Assembly (NCBI RefSeq): GCF_030866785.1
Contig: NZ_CP133018.1
Location: forward strand, 1,860,001-1,924,000
Source of the DNA: Agromyces protaetiae
GTDB taxonomy: Bacteria > Actinomycetota > Actinomycetes > Actinomycetales > Microbacteriaceae
Length of the DNA: 64,000 nt
Direction: 5' to 3'
Below, piece by piece: positions 1 to 8,377 of the stretch. The position numbers and the translations under genes were made by a program. Each line of letters begins with the position of its first letter. Position 1 is the stretch's first letter. Below the pieces are notes generated by a model. It was not told where the DNA came from and did not search any database. It saw nothing but the letters and a program-made list of their open reading frames with translations.

Positions 1-1
1 G

Positions 2-121
2 TCCGCGATCGCGTCGGCGCGCGCCGCCTCGCCGGACTTCCGTGAGGCGCTCGCGGTCGAGCGGACGATCGAGGCCATCGAGCGTTCGGCCGCGCAGAAC
101 GGCGCGTGGCAGCTGGTCTGA
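2..121 (+). CDS. C-terminal end of a probable Gfo/Idh/MocA-type oxidoreductase (partial)
   Basis: An open frame enters from the left edge and stops with TGA at 119-121, giving 39 residues. The ending, with FREALAVERTIEAIERSA and a short hydrophobic tail, resembles the last helix and strand of NAD(P)-dependent sugar or inositol dehydrogenases of the Gfo/Idh/MocA family. Such genes often sit beside LacI regulators, and the next gene is a convergent LacI gene. The catalytic part lies outside the window, so the family call rests on a short tail and is tentative. Confidence 0.45.
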   Translation, partial: SAIASARAASPDFREALAVERTIEAIERSAAQNGAWQLV

Positions 122-145
122 CCCGCGCGATCGGCGTGGTCCGGC

Positions 146-1165
146 CTACTCGGAGCGGTCGACGTCGCTCGAGTCGCGGATGACGAGCTCCGGCGGGAAG
201 ATCACGTGCTCGTGCACGTGCGACGCACCCTGCTCGATCTCGTCGAGGATCATGCGCACGGCGGTGCGTCCGAGCAGGTCGCGCGGCTGCCGCACCGAGG
301 TCAGCGGAACCGTGGAGATGCCCGCCCAATCGAGGTCGTCGAACCCGACGATCGCGATGTCGTCCGGCACGCGGACGCCGTGCAGCACGAGCTCTTGGAG
401 CACCCCGAGCGCGAGCATGTCGTTCGCGCAGAACAGCGCGGTCGGGCGGTCCTCCGGCGCGCGCGCGATCAGGGCGAGCCCGACCTCTCGGCCGTCCTTG
501 ACCTTCCAGGACGAGGCCGGCAGCAGCTCGACGGTCTCGGGCGGGAGCCCGGCCGCGGCGACCGCTTCCCGCAATCCCTCGCAGCGGTGCTCGACCTGGC
601 GCGAGATGTCGGTGTCGCCGACGAAGGCGATGCGCCGATGCCCCCGGCCGAGCAGATGCTCACCGGCCATGCGGCCACCGGCCAGGTCGTCGGTCGCCAG
701 CCAGCAGCAGGGACGGTCGCCCGAGATGCGGTCGACGTAGACGACGGGCACCCCGCGTTCGACCAGCTGCTCGAGGCGTGGATTGCGCTCGTCGACCGGC
801 GTGATCATGATGCCGTGCACGCGCTGCTGCACCAGCAGGTCGAGGTTCTGTTCCTCGCGGGCGACGTCCTCTCCGTTGTGCACGATGACGACGCCGACGC
901 CCAGCTCCTTGGCGGCGGACTCGGCGCCGAGCGCGACGTCGACGAAGAACGGATTGCCCATGTCGGCGAGGGCGAGCCCGAGCGTGCGCTCGCGGCCGGG
1001 GCGGAACTGACGCGACGCCTTGTGCGGGGAGAAGTCGAGGGCCTCGATCGCGTCGAGCACACGCTGGCGCGTCTCCGCGTTGACGTAGCTCGGCCGGTTG
1101 AGCACATTGCTGACGGTGCCCGCGGACACGCCGGCATGGCGCGCGACGTCGCGAATGTTCGCCAC
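146..1165 (-). CDS. LacI family transcriptional regulator
   Basis: 339-residue DNA-binding repressor of usual LacI length. Residues 2-50 are the classic LacI helix-turn-helix and hinge (NIRDVARHAGVSAGTVSNVL), followed by a periplasmic-binding-protein-like sugar-sensing domain that begins with LGLALADMGNPFF and includes the HGIMITPVD and RIAFVGD strands. The GTG start at 1165 was chosen because AGGAGG lies 5 nt upstream; in-frame ATGs further upstream have no such site. It converges on the partial oxidoreductase gene and diverges from the luciferase-like gene at 1245. The ligand is probably a sugar or polyol, but nothing in the sequence identifies it. Confidence 0.9.
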   Translation of the reverse strand: MANIRDVARHAGVSAGTVSNVLNRPSYVNAETRQRVLDAIEALDFSPHKASRQFRPGRERTLGLALADMGNPFFVDVALGAESAAKELGVGVVIVHNGEDVAREEQNLDLLVQQRVHGIMITPVDERNPRLEQLVERGVPVVYVDRISGDRPCCWLATDDLAGGRMAGEHLLGRGHRRIAFVGDTDISRQVEHRCEGLREAVAAAGLPPETVELLPASSWKVKDGREVGLALIARAPEDRPTALFCANDMLALGVLQELVLHGVRVPDDIAIVGFDDLDWAGISTVPLTSVRQPRDLLGRTAVRMILDEIEQGASHVHEHVIFPPELVIRDSSDVDRSE

Positions 1166-1189
1166 GGACACCTCCTGCATCAGAGAGAC

Positions 1190-1200
1190 GTTCAATGAAC
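1190..1200. promoter_or_regulatory. Short palindrome, possible LacI operator
   Basis: GTTCAATGAAC is an 11-base inverted repeat (GTTCA/TGAAC) 24 bases upstream of the LacI start and between two divergent genes. The position suits an autoregulatory operator. LacI sites are normally longer with a central CG, so support is weak. Confidence 0.3.
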
Positions 1201-1232
1201 CCATTCAGCATACAGGGAAGGTCGCGTTCGCA

Positions 1233-1238
1233 TAGGCT
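1233..1238 (+). promoter_or_regulatory. -10 hexamer of a leaderless promoter
   Basis: TAGGCT lies 6 nt before the ATG at 1245, placing the expected transcription start on the start codon. No Shine-Dalgarno sequence precedes the ATG, and no clear -35 is seen. Confidence 0.5.
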
Positions 1239-1244
1239 CGCGCC

Positions 1245-2159
1245 ATGCGCTTCGGCATCGTCATCCTCCCGCAACACGACTGGCCAGAGGCCGCCCGGTA
1301 CTGGCGGGACGCCGATGCGCTCGGCTTCGACCACGCCTGGACGTACGACCATCTCGCGTGGCGCGGGCTCGCCGGGGAGCGATGGCACGCGACCGTGCCC
1401 ACGCTGACCGCCGCGGCCACCGTCACCACCCGCATCGGGCTGGGCACGTTCGTGGCGTCGCCGAACTATCGGCATCCGGTGCCCTTCGCGAAGGACATCG
1501 CGACCGTCGACCAGATCGCCGGTGGCCGGGTGCGGCTCGGCGTCGGCTCCGGCGGCACCGGCTTCGACGCGTTCGTGCTGGGGCAGGCCGAGCTGACGCC
1601 GCGCGAGCGGCACGAGCGGTTCGCCGAGTTCGCGCAGGCGCTCGACACGCTGCTGCGCTTCGAACGCCCGGGCGACGACGGCATCTCGTTCGAGGGCACC
1701 TGGTACACCGCCGACGGCGCGCGGATGGTCGGCGAGCCGGCGCAGCTGCCGCGCATGCCGCTGCACCTCGCGGCGAACGGCCCGCGCGGCCTCGAGCTCA
1801 CCGTGCGAATCGCCGACGGTTGGATCACCACGGGCGGCGACCCGTCCGACCCCGAGGCCTGGTGGCGCGGCGTCGGCGAGCTCAGCCATCGCCTCGACGA
1901 GACGTGCGCCGCCGCCGGGCGTGAGCCGGGTTCGCTCGCGCGCACCCTGTCGCTCGACTCCGCGGGGCAGTACTCGCTCTCGAGCGTCGACACGTTCGAA
2001 GAGGCCGTCGGCCGGGCGGACGCGCTCGGCTTCACCGACGTCGTCGCGCACTGGCCGCGACCTGACGGGATCTACGCCGGTCGCGAGGCCGTGCTCGAGG
2101 AGGTCGCGTCGCGCTTCGCCGGGCTCCGCGACGGTACGGCGCCTCCCGTGTCCGGGTGA
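1245..2159 (+). CDS. LLM class flavin-dependent oxidoreductase
   Basis: 304 residues with the luciferase-like TIM-barrel pattern. The N-terminus MRFGIVILPQHDW is followed by DHAWTYDHL, and the conserved core around residues 60-105 reads RIGLGTFVASP, HPVPFAKDIATVD and GRVRLGVGSGG. Many actinobacterial members use coenzyme F420, others FMN; the sequence alone does not settle which, nor the substrate. It diverges from the LacI gene, so the repressor could control it. The ATG at 1245 directly follows a TANNNT hexamer and has no ribosome binding site, suggesting a leaderless message. Confidence 0.85.
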   Translation: MRFGIVILPQHDWPEAARYWRDADALGFDHAWTYDHLAWRGLAGERWHATVPTLTAAATVTTRIGLGTFVASPNYRHPVPFAKDIATVDQIAGGRVRLGVGSGGTGFDAFVLGQAELTPRERHERFAEFAQALDTLLRFERPGDDGISFEGTWYTADGARMVGEPAQLPRMPLHLAANGPRGLELTVRIADGWITTGGDPSDPEAWWRGVGELSHRLDETCAAAGREPGSLARTLSLDSAGQYSLSSVDTFEEAVGRADALGFTDVVAHWPRPDGIYAGREAVLEEVASRFAGLRDGTAPPVSG

Positions 2160-2174
2160 TGCCGGCGCTCGGCG

Positions 2175-2180
2175 TAGCCT
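2175..2180 (+). promoter_or_regulatory. -10 hexamer of a leaderless promoter
   Basis: TAGCCT lies 7 nt before the GTG at 2188, giving the 28-bp gap its own promoter and favouring the 2188 start over the GTG at 2182. Confidence 0.45.
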
Positions 2181-2187
2181 GGTGGGC

Positions 2188-2796
2188 GTGCCGCGTTTCA
2201 AGCCGCTCCTGTCCTGGGAGCCGTTCCCGTACCTCGTCGTGCTCGCCCTGCTGCTCCTCACCGGATTCGTGCGGCCCGACGCGCCAGGTTGGGTGTTCTG
2301 GCCGTTCGTGGTGCTCCTCGTCGCCGCCGTCGGCTGGCTCGGCGTGCGCGTCCTGCGCGAGCGGCGGCCGGCGAACCCCGATCGTTGGGGTGATTTGGCC
2401 ACGCTCGAGGGGCTGACCGTGCTCGACGCGGCGGGTGCCGAGCGCACCGTGCGGACCGTCGCCCCGGTCGACGACGCCCGCAGGCACCAGTCCGCGATCG
2501 AGCTCGCACGCGCGCACGGCGGGGCCGAGCACACCGCGGTGCTCGTGCCGCGCGCAAGCCGCTGGCTCTCACCCCGCTACCGGGTCGGGGTGCAACTGAC
2601 GGCCGGCGACCGGCCGCGACACGCCGGATTCCTGCGCGCCGACGCCGAAGCCAGATGGGCGTCCGTGCTCGACGATCTGCGCTCCCGGGGCGAGTATGTC
2701 CGCGTGCCGGCGTCCATCACCGGAGCTGCGCGTCCGTTCGGCGTCGAACTCGATCTCAGCGGTCTCACCCGGTTCGAGTCGGCGATCCCGAGCTGA
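2188..2796 (+). CDS. Small membrane protein of unknown function
   Basis: 202 residues. Two adjacent hydrophobic segments at about residues 12-30 and 36-53 (YLVVLALLLLTGFV and FWPFVVLLVAAVGWLGV) anchor a charged C-terminal domain of about 145 residues with no motif I recognise. Predicted topology is both ends cytoplasmic with a hairpin in the membrane. The GTG at 2188 is preferred from the upstream -10 hexamer. It lies 28 bp after the luciferase-like gene. No function is proposed. Confidence 0.7.
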   Translation: MPRFKPLLSWEPFPYLVVLALLLLTGFVRPDAPGWVFWPFVVLLVAAVGWLGVRVLRERRPANPDRWGDLATLEGLTVLDAAGAERTVRTVAPVDDARRHQSAIELARAHGGAEHTAVLVPRASRWLSPRYRVGVQLTAGDRPRHAGFLRADAEARWASVLDDLRSRGEYVRVPASITGAARPFGVELDLSGLTRFESAIPS

Positions 2797-2946
2797 GCTC
2801 CCGGCGAGGCATCCGTCGGCCATCTGCGCCCTGAACAGGGCCATTCGTCCCATATCTGCCGCCTTGGGGTGTCCCTCGAACGAGGGTCACGGTTATCGTC
2901 GCCCGCGGGCGTGTCGACGAGGACGCGCCGAACGAATGGAGCACCG

Positions 2947-4566
2947 ATGTCTCGATCCACAAGGTCATCCAGACGAATCCTCAGCGTCGCGGTCACCGCT
3001 GTCGCCGCGACCGCGCTCGTGCTGGCGCCCATGAGCGCCGCGAATGCCGGCCCGCCCGATCGCGGCGGACATCCGGGCAAAGGGTGTGACGAGCGCAACA
3101 ACAACTCGGTCTCGAAGCTGCTGGAGTGCGTGAAGAAGGGCGGCGTGCTCGAACACCTCGACGCGTTCCAGGCCATCGCCGACCAGCACGACGGCACCCG
3201 TGCCGCGGGCCTGCCCGGGTACGACGCGAGCGTCGACTACGTGGCCGAGCGGCTCGAGCGCGCCGGCTGGGAGGTCTCGTTCGACGAGTTCCCCTACGAC
3301 TACTTCGGGCCGTCGACGCTGCGCCAGCTCACGCCGACCGAGACCGAGCACGAGACCGGCGCCTTCACCGGATCCGCCTCGGCCGACGTCACGGGCACCA
3401 TCGTGCCGGTCGACATCAACCTCGATGTGCCCGCCGATGCGACGAGCGGCTGCGAACCCGAGGACTTCACCGGGCTCGACTTCAGCGGCCCGGCCGATAT
3501 CGCGCTCATCCAGCGCGGGGTATGCGACTTCAGCGTCAAGGTGACCAACGCCACGACGGCCGGGGCCGAAGCCGTGATCATCTTCAACCAGGGCAACGAC
3601 CCGACCCGCGAAGGGCTCATCGTCGGCACGCTCGATCCGTTGCAGGCGACCGTCCCGGTCGTCGGTGCGAGCTTCGCCGCGGGGGCCGCGCTCGCGGCGG
3701 AAGGCTCGACGGCGTTCATCTCCGTGCCGGAGCCCGAGTCCCGGCCGCAGCGGAACGTCATCGCCGAGCTGCCTGGCCGCAACGACGACAATGTCGTGAT
3801 GGCGGGTGCGCACCTCGACTCGGTGCAGGCGGGCCCGGGGATCAACGACAACGGCAGCGGCTCGGCTGCGCTCCTCGAGATCGCCGAGAACCTCGGCAAG
3901 TGGAAGCCGCAGAACACGGTCCGCTTCGCCTGGTGGGGTGCCGAGGAGGACGGCCTGCTGGGCTCCGAGGCCTACGTGACCGAACTCGACCAGGCCGCAC
4001 GCGACCGCATCGCGCTGTACCTGAACTTCGACATGGTCGCCTCGCCGAACTACATCTCGATGGTCTACGACAGCGACCAGTCGACCTTCCCGGCCGGTGA
4101 GATCCCGATCCCCGAGGGCTCGGTCGCGATCGAGGACCTCTTCGAGAGCTACTACACCGCCCTCCGCCAGCCGTACGACGACACCGCGTTCGACGGCCGC
4201 AGCGACTACGAGGCCTTCATCCTCGCCGGCATCCCGGCCGGCGGACTCTTCACCGGGGCCGAAGAGGTCAAGACCGAGGAGCAGGCCGCGATCTGGGGCG
4301 GCACGGCCGGGGAGCAGTTCGATCCCTGCTACCACCTCGCCTGCGACACCCGGGCGAACATCAATGAGAAGGCGCTCTACCTGAACGTCGGCGCGATCGC
4401 GACCGCGGTGCTCACCTACGGGCAGTCGACCGAATCGGTCAACGGCGTGCGCGGCGCCAGGTGGACGATCGCCGACCTGCTGCCCGATCCCGCGGGCCCG
4501 CAGGGCACGTTCCCCGAGGGCGGCGGCGGACTCGCCCACGACCACGGGAACCGCGAGGCGGCCTGA
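2947..4566 (+). CDS. Secreted M28 family zinc aminopeptidase with PA domain
   Basis: 539 residues, exported. Residues 1-36 form a signal peptide (RRSTR-type basic start, long Ala/Val core, AANA cleavage-like end). A protease-associated domain spans about 169-225 (LIQRGVCDFSVKVTNA). The M28 catalytic domain follows, with zinc-ligand motifs GAHLDSV (about 286), NDNGSG (about 300), WGAEEDGLLGS (about 330), NFDM (about 360) and a late YHLACD (about 463). The architecture matches the Streptomyces griseus aminopeptidase type, which removes N-terminal residues from peptides outside the cell. It is monocistronic and ends in a strong hairpin. The upstream in-frame GTG at 2869 would put charged residues before the signal peptide and was rejected. 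Confidence 0.93.
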   Translation: MSRSTRSSRRILSVAVTAVAATALVLAPMSAANAGPPDRGGHPGKGCDERNNNSVSKLLECVKKGGVLEHLDAFQAIADQHDGTRAAGLPGYDASVDYVAERLERAGWEVSFDEFPYDYFGPSTLRQLTPTETEHETGAFTGSASADVTGTIVPVDINLDVPADATSGCEPEDFTGLDFSGPADIALIQRGVCDFSVKVTNATTAGAEAVIIFNQGNDPTREGLIVGTLDPLQATVPVVGASFAAGAALAAEGSTAFISVPEPESRPQRNVIAELPGRNDDNVVMAGAHLDSVQAGPGINDNGSGSAALLEIAENLGKWKPQNTVRFAWWGAEEDGLLGSEAYVTELDQAARDRIALYLNFDMVASPNYISMVYDSDQSTFPAGEIPIPEGSVAIEDLFESYYTALRQPYDDTAFDGRSDYEAFILAGIPAGGLFTGAEEVKTEEQAAIWGGTAGEQFDPCYHLACDTRANINEKALYLNVGAIATAVLTYGQSTESVNGVRGARWTIADLLPDPAGPQGTFPEGGGGLAHDHGNREAA

Positions 4567-4590
4567 TCCGAAGCCGCGGCTCGCACGCGC

Positions 4591-4624
4591 ACGAGGGGGC
4601 CCGCCGCCAGGCGGGCCCCCTCGT
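4591..4624. terminator. Bidirectional hairpin terminator
   Basis: A perfect 15-bp GC-rich stem (4591-4605 with 4610-4624) encloses a GCCA loop between the convergent peptidase and thioredoxin genes. No T-tract follows on the plus strand, as is common in high-GC actinobacteria. Confidence 0.8.
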
Positions 4625-4643
4625 CATGCACGGGTCGGGCGGC

Positions 4644-5069
4644 TCAGCGCTCCGCGCGGGCGGGGGAGTCGAGGTCTTCGGTGCGCGCCGAGGAGTCGAT
4701 GGCCTGCTCGGTCTCCTGCTTGGCCAGCTGCGCACGCACGTCGTCCATGTCGAGCGCGCGCACCTGTGCGACGAGATCGTCGAGGACCGGACGCGGCAGC
4801 GCTCCGGCCTGGGCGAACACGCCGATGCCGTCCTTGAACGCCATGATCGTCGGGATGGAGGTGATGTTCATGGCCGCGGCGAGCTGCTGCTGCGCCTCGG
4901 TGTCGACCTTCGCGAACACCAGATCGGGATTCGCCTCCGCGGCGGCCTGGTAGTGCGGCGCGAACTGCAGGCAGGGCCCGCACCAGCTCGCCCAGAAGTC
5001 GACGAAGACGGTCCCGCCCTCGAGGATCGTGGATTCGAAGGACTCGAGGGTCAGATCGACGGTCGCCAT
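4644..5069 (-). CDS. Thioredoxin family protein
   Basis: 141 residues with a thioredoxin fold in residues 1-108 and the classic redox-active WCGPC (Cys30, Cys33), plus the cis-proline motif SIPTIMAF. A 35-residue acidic tail (ending SARTEDLDSPARAER) extends past the fold. It should act as a cytoplasmic disulfide reductase. The ATG at 5069 was preferred over one three codons upstream because it has TAGAGT 7 nt before it, indicating a leaderless start. It converges on the M28 peptidase gene across a shared terminator. Confidence 0.92.
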   Translation of the reverse strand: MATVDLTLESFESTILEGGTVFVDFWASWCGPCLQFAPHYQAAAEANPDLVFAKVDTEAQQQLAAAMNITSIPTIMAFKDGIGVFAQAGALPRPVLDDLVAQVRALDMDDVRAQLAKQETEQAIDSSARTEDLDSPARAER

Positions 5070-5076
5070 GCAGACC

Positions 5077-5082
5077 ACTCTA
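5077..5082 (-). promoter_or_regulatory. -10 hexamer of the thioredoxin gene
   Basis: On the minus strand TAGAGT lies 7 nt before the ATG at 5069; no ribosome binding site is present. Confidence 0.5.
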
Positions 5083-5205
5083 CGGACGGTGTCTGAACGG
5101 TCGCCGCACGTTCGCTGACTGCGGGCTCGTGACGTGCGCGGCGTCGTGACGTGCGCGGCGTGTACCGTCGGCGCGGGGTTCGCTGTCGGGGACGGCCGTT
5201 CTCGC

Positions 5206-5211
5206 TAGGGT
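5206..5211 (+). promoter_or_regulatory. -10 hexamer of a leaderless promoter
   Basis: TAGGGT lies 7 nt before the GTG at 5219. It overlaps the alternative GTG at 5210, which argues for 5219 as the real start. Confidence 0.45.
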
Positions 5212-5218
5212 GAGAATC

Positions 5219-6217
5219 GTGTCAGAGCGTGCGAGCCGAGACCCATTCCGCCGACGGGCCACGGATGCCTCGATCCGCGCCACGCCCGCGGGCGTGCTCG
5301 CGCCGCCGCCGTCGGGCTGGCAGGCCGAGGCAGCTGCGCTCGACCACGCGATCCCGGACTTCGACTGGCGTACGCTGCCCGAGGGCACTGAGCAGGACCT
5401 CTTCGACGCGCCGAGCGGCCCGCTCGCCCGCATCTCGTTCGGGCCCGAGCACGGCGCCCGGGTCGTCCTCATCCCGGGAGCGACGGGCTCGAAGGAGGAC
5501 TTCGTGCTCATGCTGCCGCTGCTCGCGGCCGCGGGCTACCGCGTGGAGGCGTTCGACCTCGCGGGGCAGTACGAGTCGTACCGCGCGGGGCCGTGGCGAC
5601 TCCGGCCGCCTCGGGCGCGGTACGACACCGGCCTCTTCCTCGACGACCTCGTGGCCGTGCTGGACTCGGGCCGGGCACCCGCGCACGTGCTCGGCTACAG
5701 CTTCGCCGGGACGCTCGCCCAACTCGCGCTGGTCAGCCGCCCGGCGCTCTTCGCAAGTCTCACACTGCTCAGCAGCCCGCCCGAACCCGGTCAGGCCTTC
5801 CGCGGCATCAAACGCATCGGCCCGCTGTCCGCCTACACGAACGCGCACCAGGGCGCCGCGCTCATGCTGTGGGGCATCCGAAACAATCTCAATCGGGTGC
5901 CGCCCGGCCGCCTCGCGTTCGTGCGCGAACGCTTCCGGCTCACGCGACGCGACAGCGTCGACGACATCATCGCGGAGATGATGCGGACGCCCGATGTGCG
6001 CGACGCCGTCGCGGCTTCGACCGTGCCGAAGCTGGTTGCGGTCGGCGCGCACGATCTCTGGCCGATCGAGCTCCACGAGCGCTCCGCGCGAGAGCTCGGC
6101 GCGCGGCTCACCGTCTACGAGACCGGGCACAGCCCGTGCGAGACCGCGCCGCACCAGCTCGTCCGCGATCTGCTCGAGCTGTACGCGGGCTCGGCGGCGC
6201 CCCCGCAGGTCGACTGA
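5219..6217 (+). CDS. Alpha/beta hydrolase
   Basis: 332 residues of the alpha/beta hydrolase fold. The oxyanion-side motif LIPGATGSKEDF begins near residue 80. The nucleophile elbow GYSFAG is at about 158-163 with the serine near 161. The acid is probably Asp in VGAHDLWP (about 277) and the histidine is in ETGHSPCE (about 303). About 60 N-terminal residues precede the core and look unstructured. The substrate is unknown; esterase, lipase-like and thioesterase roles are all possible. It converges on the GT2 gene at 6240. Confidence 0.82.
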   Translation: MSERASRDPFRRRATDASIRATPAGVLAPPPSGWQAEAAALDHAIPDFDWRTLPEGTEQDLFDAPSGPLARISFGPEHGARVVLIPGATGSKEDFVLMLPLLAAAGYRVEAFDLAGQYESYRAGPWRLRPPRARYDTGLFLDDLVAVLDSGRAPAHVLGYSFAGTLAQLALVSRPALFASLTLLSSPPEPGQAFRGIKRIGPLSAYTNAHQGAALMLWGIRNNLNRVPPGRLAFVRERFRLTRRDSVDDIIAEMMRTPDVRDAVAASTVPKLVAVGAHDLWPIELHERSARELGARLTVYETGHSPCETAPHQLVRDLLELYAGSAAPPQVD

Positions 6218-6239
6218 CGAGCGCCGGCGAGTCGAGGGT

Positions 6240-7022
6240 TCACGCGGCGAGCGGTGACTCGCTGTCGGGATCGGCGTCGGGCACGGGCTCTGCCGCCCGC
6301 CCACGTCGCCGGTCGGCCAGGCGCTCGAGCAGCGGCCAGGCGCGCCACCCGACGGCGAGCGTGTGGAAGCCCATCGCGACGCGGCGACCGAGGCCGCGCC
6401 AGGTGTCGAACGGTCGCGCTGAGACCCCCACGACGAGCGTGTGCTCGTACACGACCGACATGCCGGGGCGCAGAGCCCAGCTCAGGTCGAGGTCGTCGTG
6501 CACGTCGGCGCGGTCGCGGTGCACGAACTCGCGGACCTCGAGCCAGGCGCTTCGCCGGATGGCGTAGTTCGATCCGAAGAGCGGCGCGTGGCCGAGGAGC
6601 AGCCCGATCACGTGGGTGTACGCATTGATGTAGACGTACCGGGCGATCCATCGGGTCACGGCGTTGCCGCCGTAGAACCGGCCAGGGCCGGTCACCGCCG
6701 TCGGCCGGTCGCTGTCGTGCAGGATGCGATCGATGCGCGCGAGCCAGTCGGCGGGCGGCAGCGAATCGGCATCCAGCCGCGCGAGCAGCTCGCCGCTCGC
6801 CGCGTCGAATCCGGCGGCGGTGGCCGGCCAGATGCCGCGGTGCGGCTCGTGCATCACCCGGGCGCCTGCGGCGAGCGCGACGGCGACCGAGTCGTCGGTC
6901 GAGCCGTTGTCGACGACGATCACCTCGTCGGCCGCGCGGGTCTGGGCCGCGACCGCTGCGAGACACGCGGAAAGCAGTCGTGCGTCGTTCAGGCACGGGA
7001 TGATGACCGAGATCGTGCTCAT
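6240..7022 (-). CDS. Glycosyltransferase family 2 protein
   Basis: 260 residues with a GT-A fold. The N-terminal ISVIIPCLNDARLL is followed by the nucleotide-binding DEVIVVDNGSTDDS and the metal-binding DxD-like ARLDADS near residue 79. A later segment, DLDLSWALRPG, fits the usual acceptor-side acidic motif. No transmembrane segment is evident, so it is probably a soluble or peripheral transferase acting on a membrane or cell-wall glycan; donor and acceptor are unknown. A TAGAAT hexamer 9 nt upstream of the ATG could be its promoter. It diverges from the oxidoreductase operon at 7154. Confidence 0.85.
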   Translation of the reverse strand: MSTISVIIPCLNDARLLSACLAAVAAQTRAADEVIVVDNGSTDDSVAVALAAGARVMHEPHRGIWPATAAGFDAASGELLARLDADSLPPADWLARIDRILHDSDRPTAVTGPGRFYGGNAVTRWIARYVYINAYTHVIGLLLGHAPLFGSNYAIRRSAWLEVREFVHRDRADVHDDLDLSWALRPGMSVVYEHTLVVGVSARPFDTWRGLGRRVAMGFHTLAVGWRAWPLLERLADRRRGRAAEPVPDADPDSESPLAA

Positions 7023-7088
7023 CGATGAAGGATTCTAGTCCGGTGCGGCACACTGGGCCGGGAGGGAATAGTGCAGGCGGGGCATCCG

Positions 7089-7118
7089 TTGGACCCGCTG
7101 TATGCAAATGCATATAAA
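7089..7118 (+). promoter_or_regulatory. Promoter with an inverted repeat in its spacer
   Basis: TTGGAC (7089-7094) and TATAAA (7113-7118) are separated by 18 nt. This is close to the consensus for the housekeeping sigma factor and AT-rich for this genome. The spacer and -10 contain the inverted repeat TATGCA-AA-TGCATA (7101-7114), placed where a repressor would block the promoter. The predicted leader is about 30 nt with AGGAGG before the ATG at 7154. Confidence 0.65.
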
Positions 7119-7153
7119 GGCAACGATCAGTGAACACAGCCCAGGAGGGCGAC

Positions 7154-8377
7154 ATGCAGTTCGGAATCTTCACCGTCAGCGACATCACGCAGGACCCGAC
7201 GACGGGGCACACCCCGAGCGAGGCCGAGCGCATCCAAGCGACGCTGACGATCGCCAAGCACGCCGAAGAGGTCGGACTCGACGTCTTCGCCCTCGGTGAG
7301 CACCACAACCCGCCGTTCTGGTCGAGCTCGCCCACCACGACCCTGGCCTACATCGCGGGCCAGACCTCGACCCTGCAGCTGTCGACCGCGACGACGCTCA
7401 TCACGACCAACGACCCGGTGAAGATCGCCGAGGACTACGCGATGCTGCAGCACGTCTCAGGTGGCCGTGCCGACCTCATGCTCGGCCGCGGCAACACCGG
7501 ACCCGTGTACCCGTGGTTCGGCAAGGACATCCGGCAGGGCCTGCCCATCTCGATCGAGAGCTACGAGCTGCTGCACCGCCTCTGGCGCGAAGACGTCGTC
7601 GACTGGGATGGGAAGTTCCGCACGCCGCTGCAGGGCTTCACGTCGACGCCGCGCCCGCTCGACGGCGTTCCGCCGTTCGTCTGGCACGGCTCGATCCGCA
7701 CCCCCGAGGTCGCCGAGCAGGCCGCGTACTACGGTGACGGCTTCTTCGCGAACCACATCTTCTGGCCTGCCTCGCACACGCAGCGCATGATCGCCCTCTA
7801 CCGCCAGCGGTACGAGCACCACGGGCACGGCACCGCCGCGCAGGCGATCGTCGGCCTCGGCGGTCAGGTGTTCATGCGCAAGAACTCGCAGGATGCGATC
7901 ACCGAGTTCCGGCCCTACTTCGACAATGCGCCCGTGTACGGACACGGCCCGAGTCTCGAGGAGTTCTCGGCGCAGACCCCGCTCACCGTGGGCAGCCCGC
8001 AGGAGGTCATCGACCGCACCCTCGGCTTCCGCGACTACGTCGGCGACTACCAGCGTCAGCTGTGGCTGCTCGACCACGCCGGCCTGCCGCTGAAGACCGT
8101 CCTCGAGCAGCTCGACCTGCTCGGCGCCGAGGTCGTGCCGGTGCTCCGCCGCGAGTTCGCGAAAGACCGTCCGGCCGACGTGCCCGACGCGCCCACGCAC
8201 GCGTCGCTCGTGAAGGCGACCTACGGCGACGCCGCCCCGCGCCAGGCCACGCCGAACGCCAACCGTGGCGACAACCTCGCGCTCGGCGCGCCGTACCAGG
8301 ACACGGCGCAGGTCGCGGCCGCGAAGCCCGGCGCCGCGTTCGGCGCCGCCGCGACCCGCCAGGCGGGTGCACGATGA
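7154..8377 (+). CDS. LLM class flavin-dependent oxidoreductase (CE1758-type)
   Basis: 407 residues, a luciferase-like monooxygenase. It opens MQFGIFTVSDITQDP and carries EVGLDVFALGEHHNPPF, the FMN-side TATTLITTNDPVKIAEDYA and HVSGGRADLMLGRGN, typical of the group named after Corynebacterium CE1758. The C-terminal ~60 residues are Ala/Pro-rich and probably disordered. The ATG was chosen for an AGGAGG 6-7 nt upstream. The gene overlaps the FMN reductase by ATGA, so the pair is a two-component monooxygenase: the reductase supplies FMNH2 and this protein oxidises an unknown substrate. Confidence 0.9.
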   Translation: MQFGIFTVSDITQDPTTGHTPSEAERIQATLTIAKHAEEVGLDVFALGEHHNPPFWSSSPTTTLAYIAGQTSTLQLSTATTLITTNDPVKIAEDYAMLQHVSGGRADLMLGRGNTGPVYPWFGKDIRQGLPISIESYELLHRLWREDVVDWDGKFRTPLQGFTSTPRPLDGVPPFVWHGSIRTPEVAEQAAYYGDGFFANHIFWPASHTQRMIALYRQRYEHHGHGTAAQAIVGLGGQVFMRKNSQDAITEFRPYFDNAPVYGHGPSLEEFSAQTPLTVGSPQEVIDRTLGFRDYVGDYQRQLWLLDHAGLPLKTVLEQLDLLGAEVVPVLRREFAKDRPADVPDAPTHASLVKATYGDAAPRQATPNANRGDNLALGAPYQDTAQVAAAKPGAAFGAAATRQAGAR

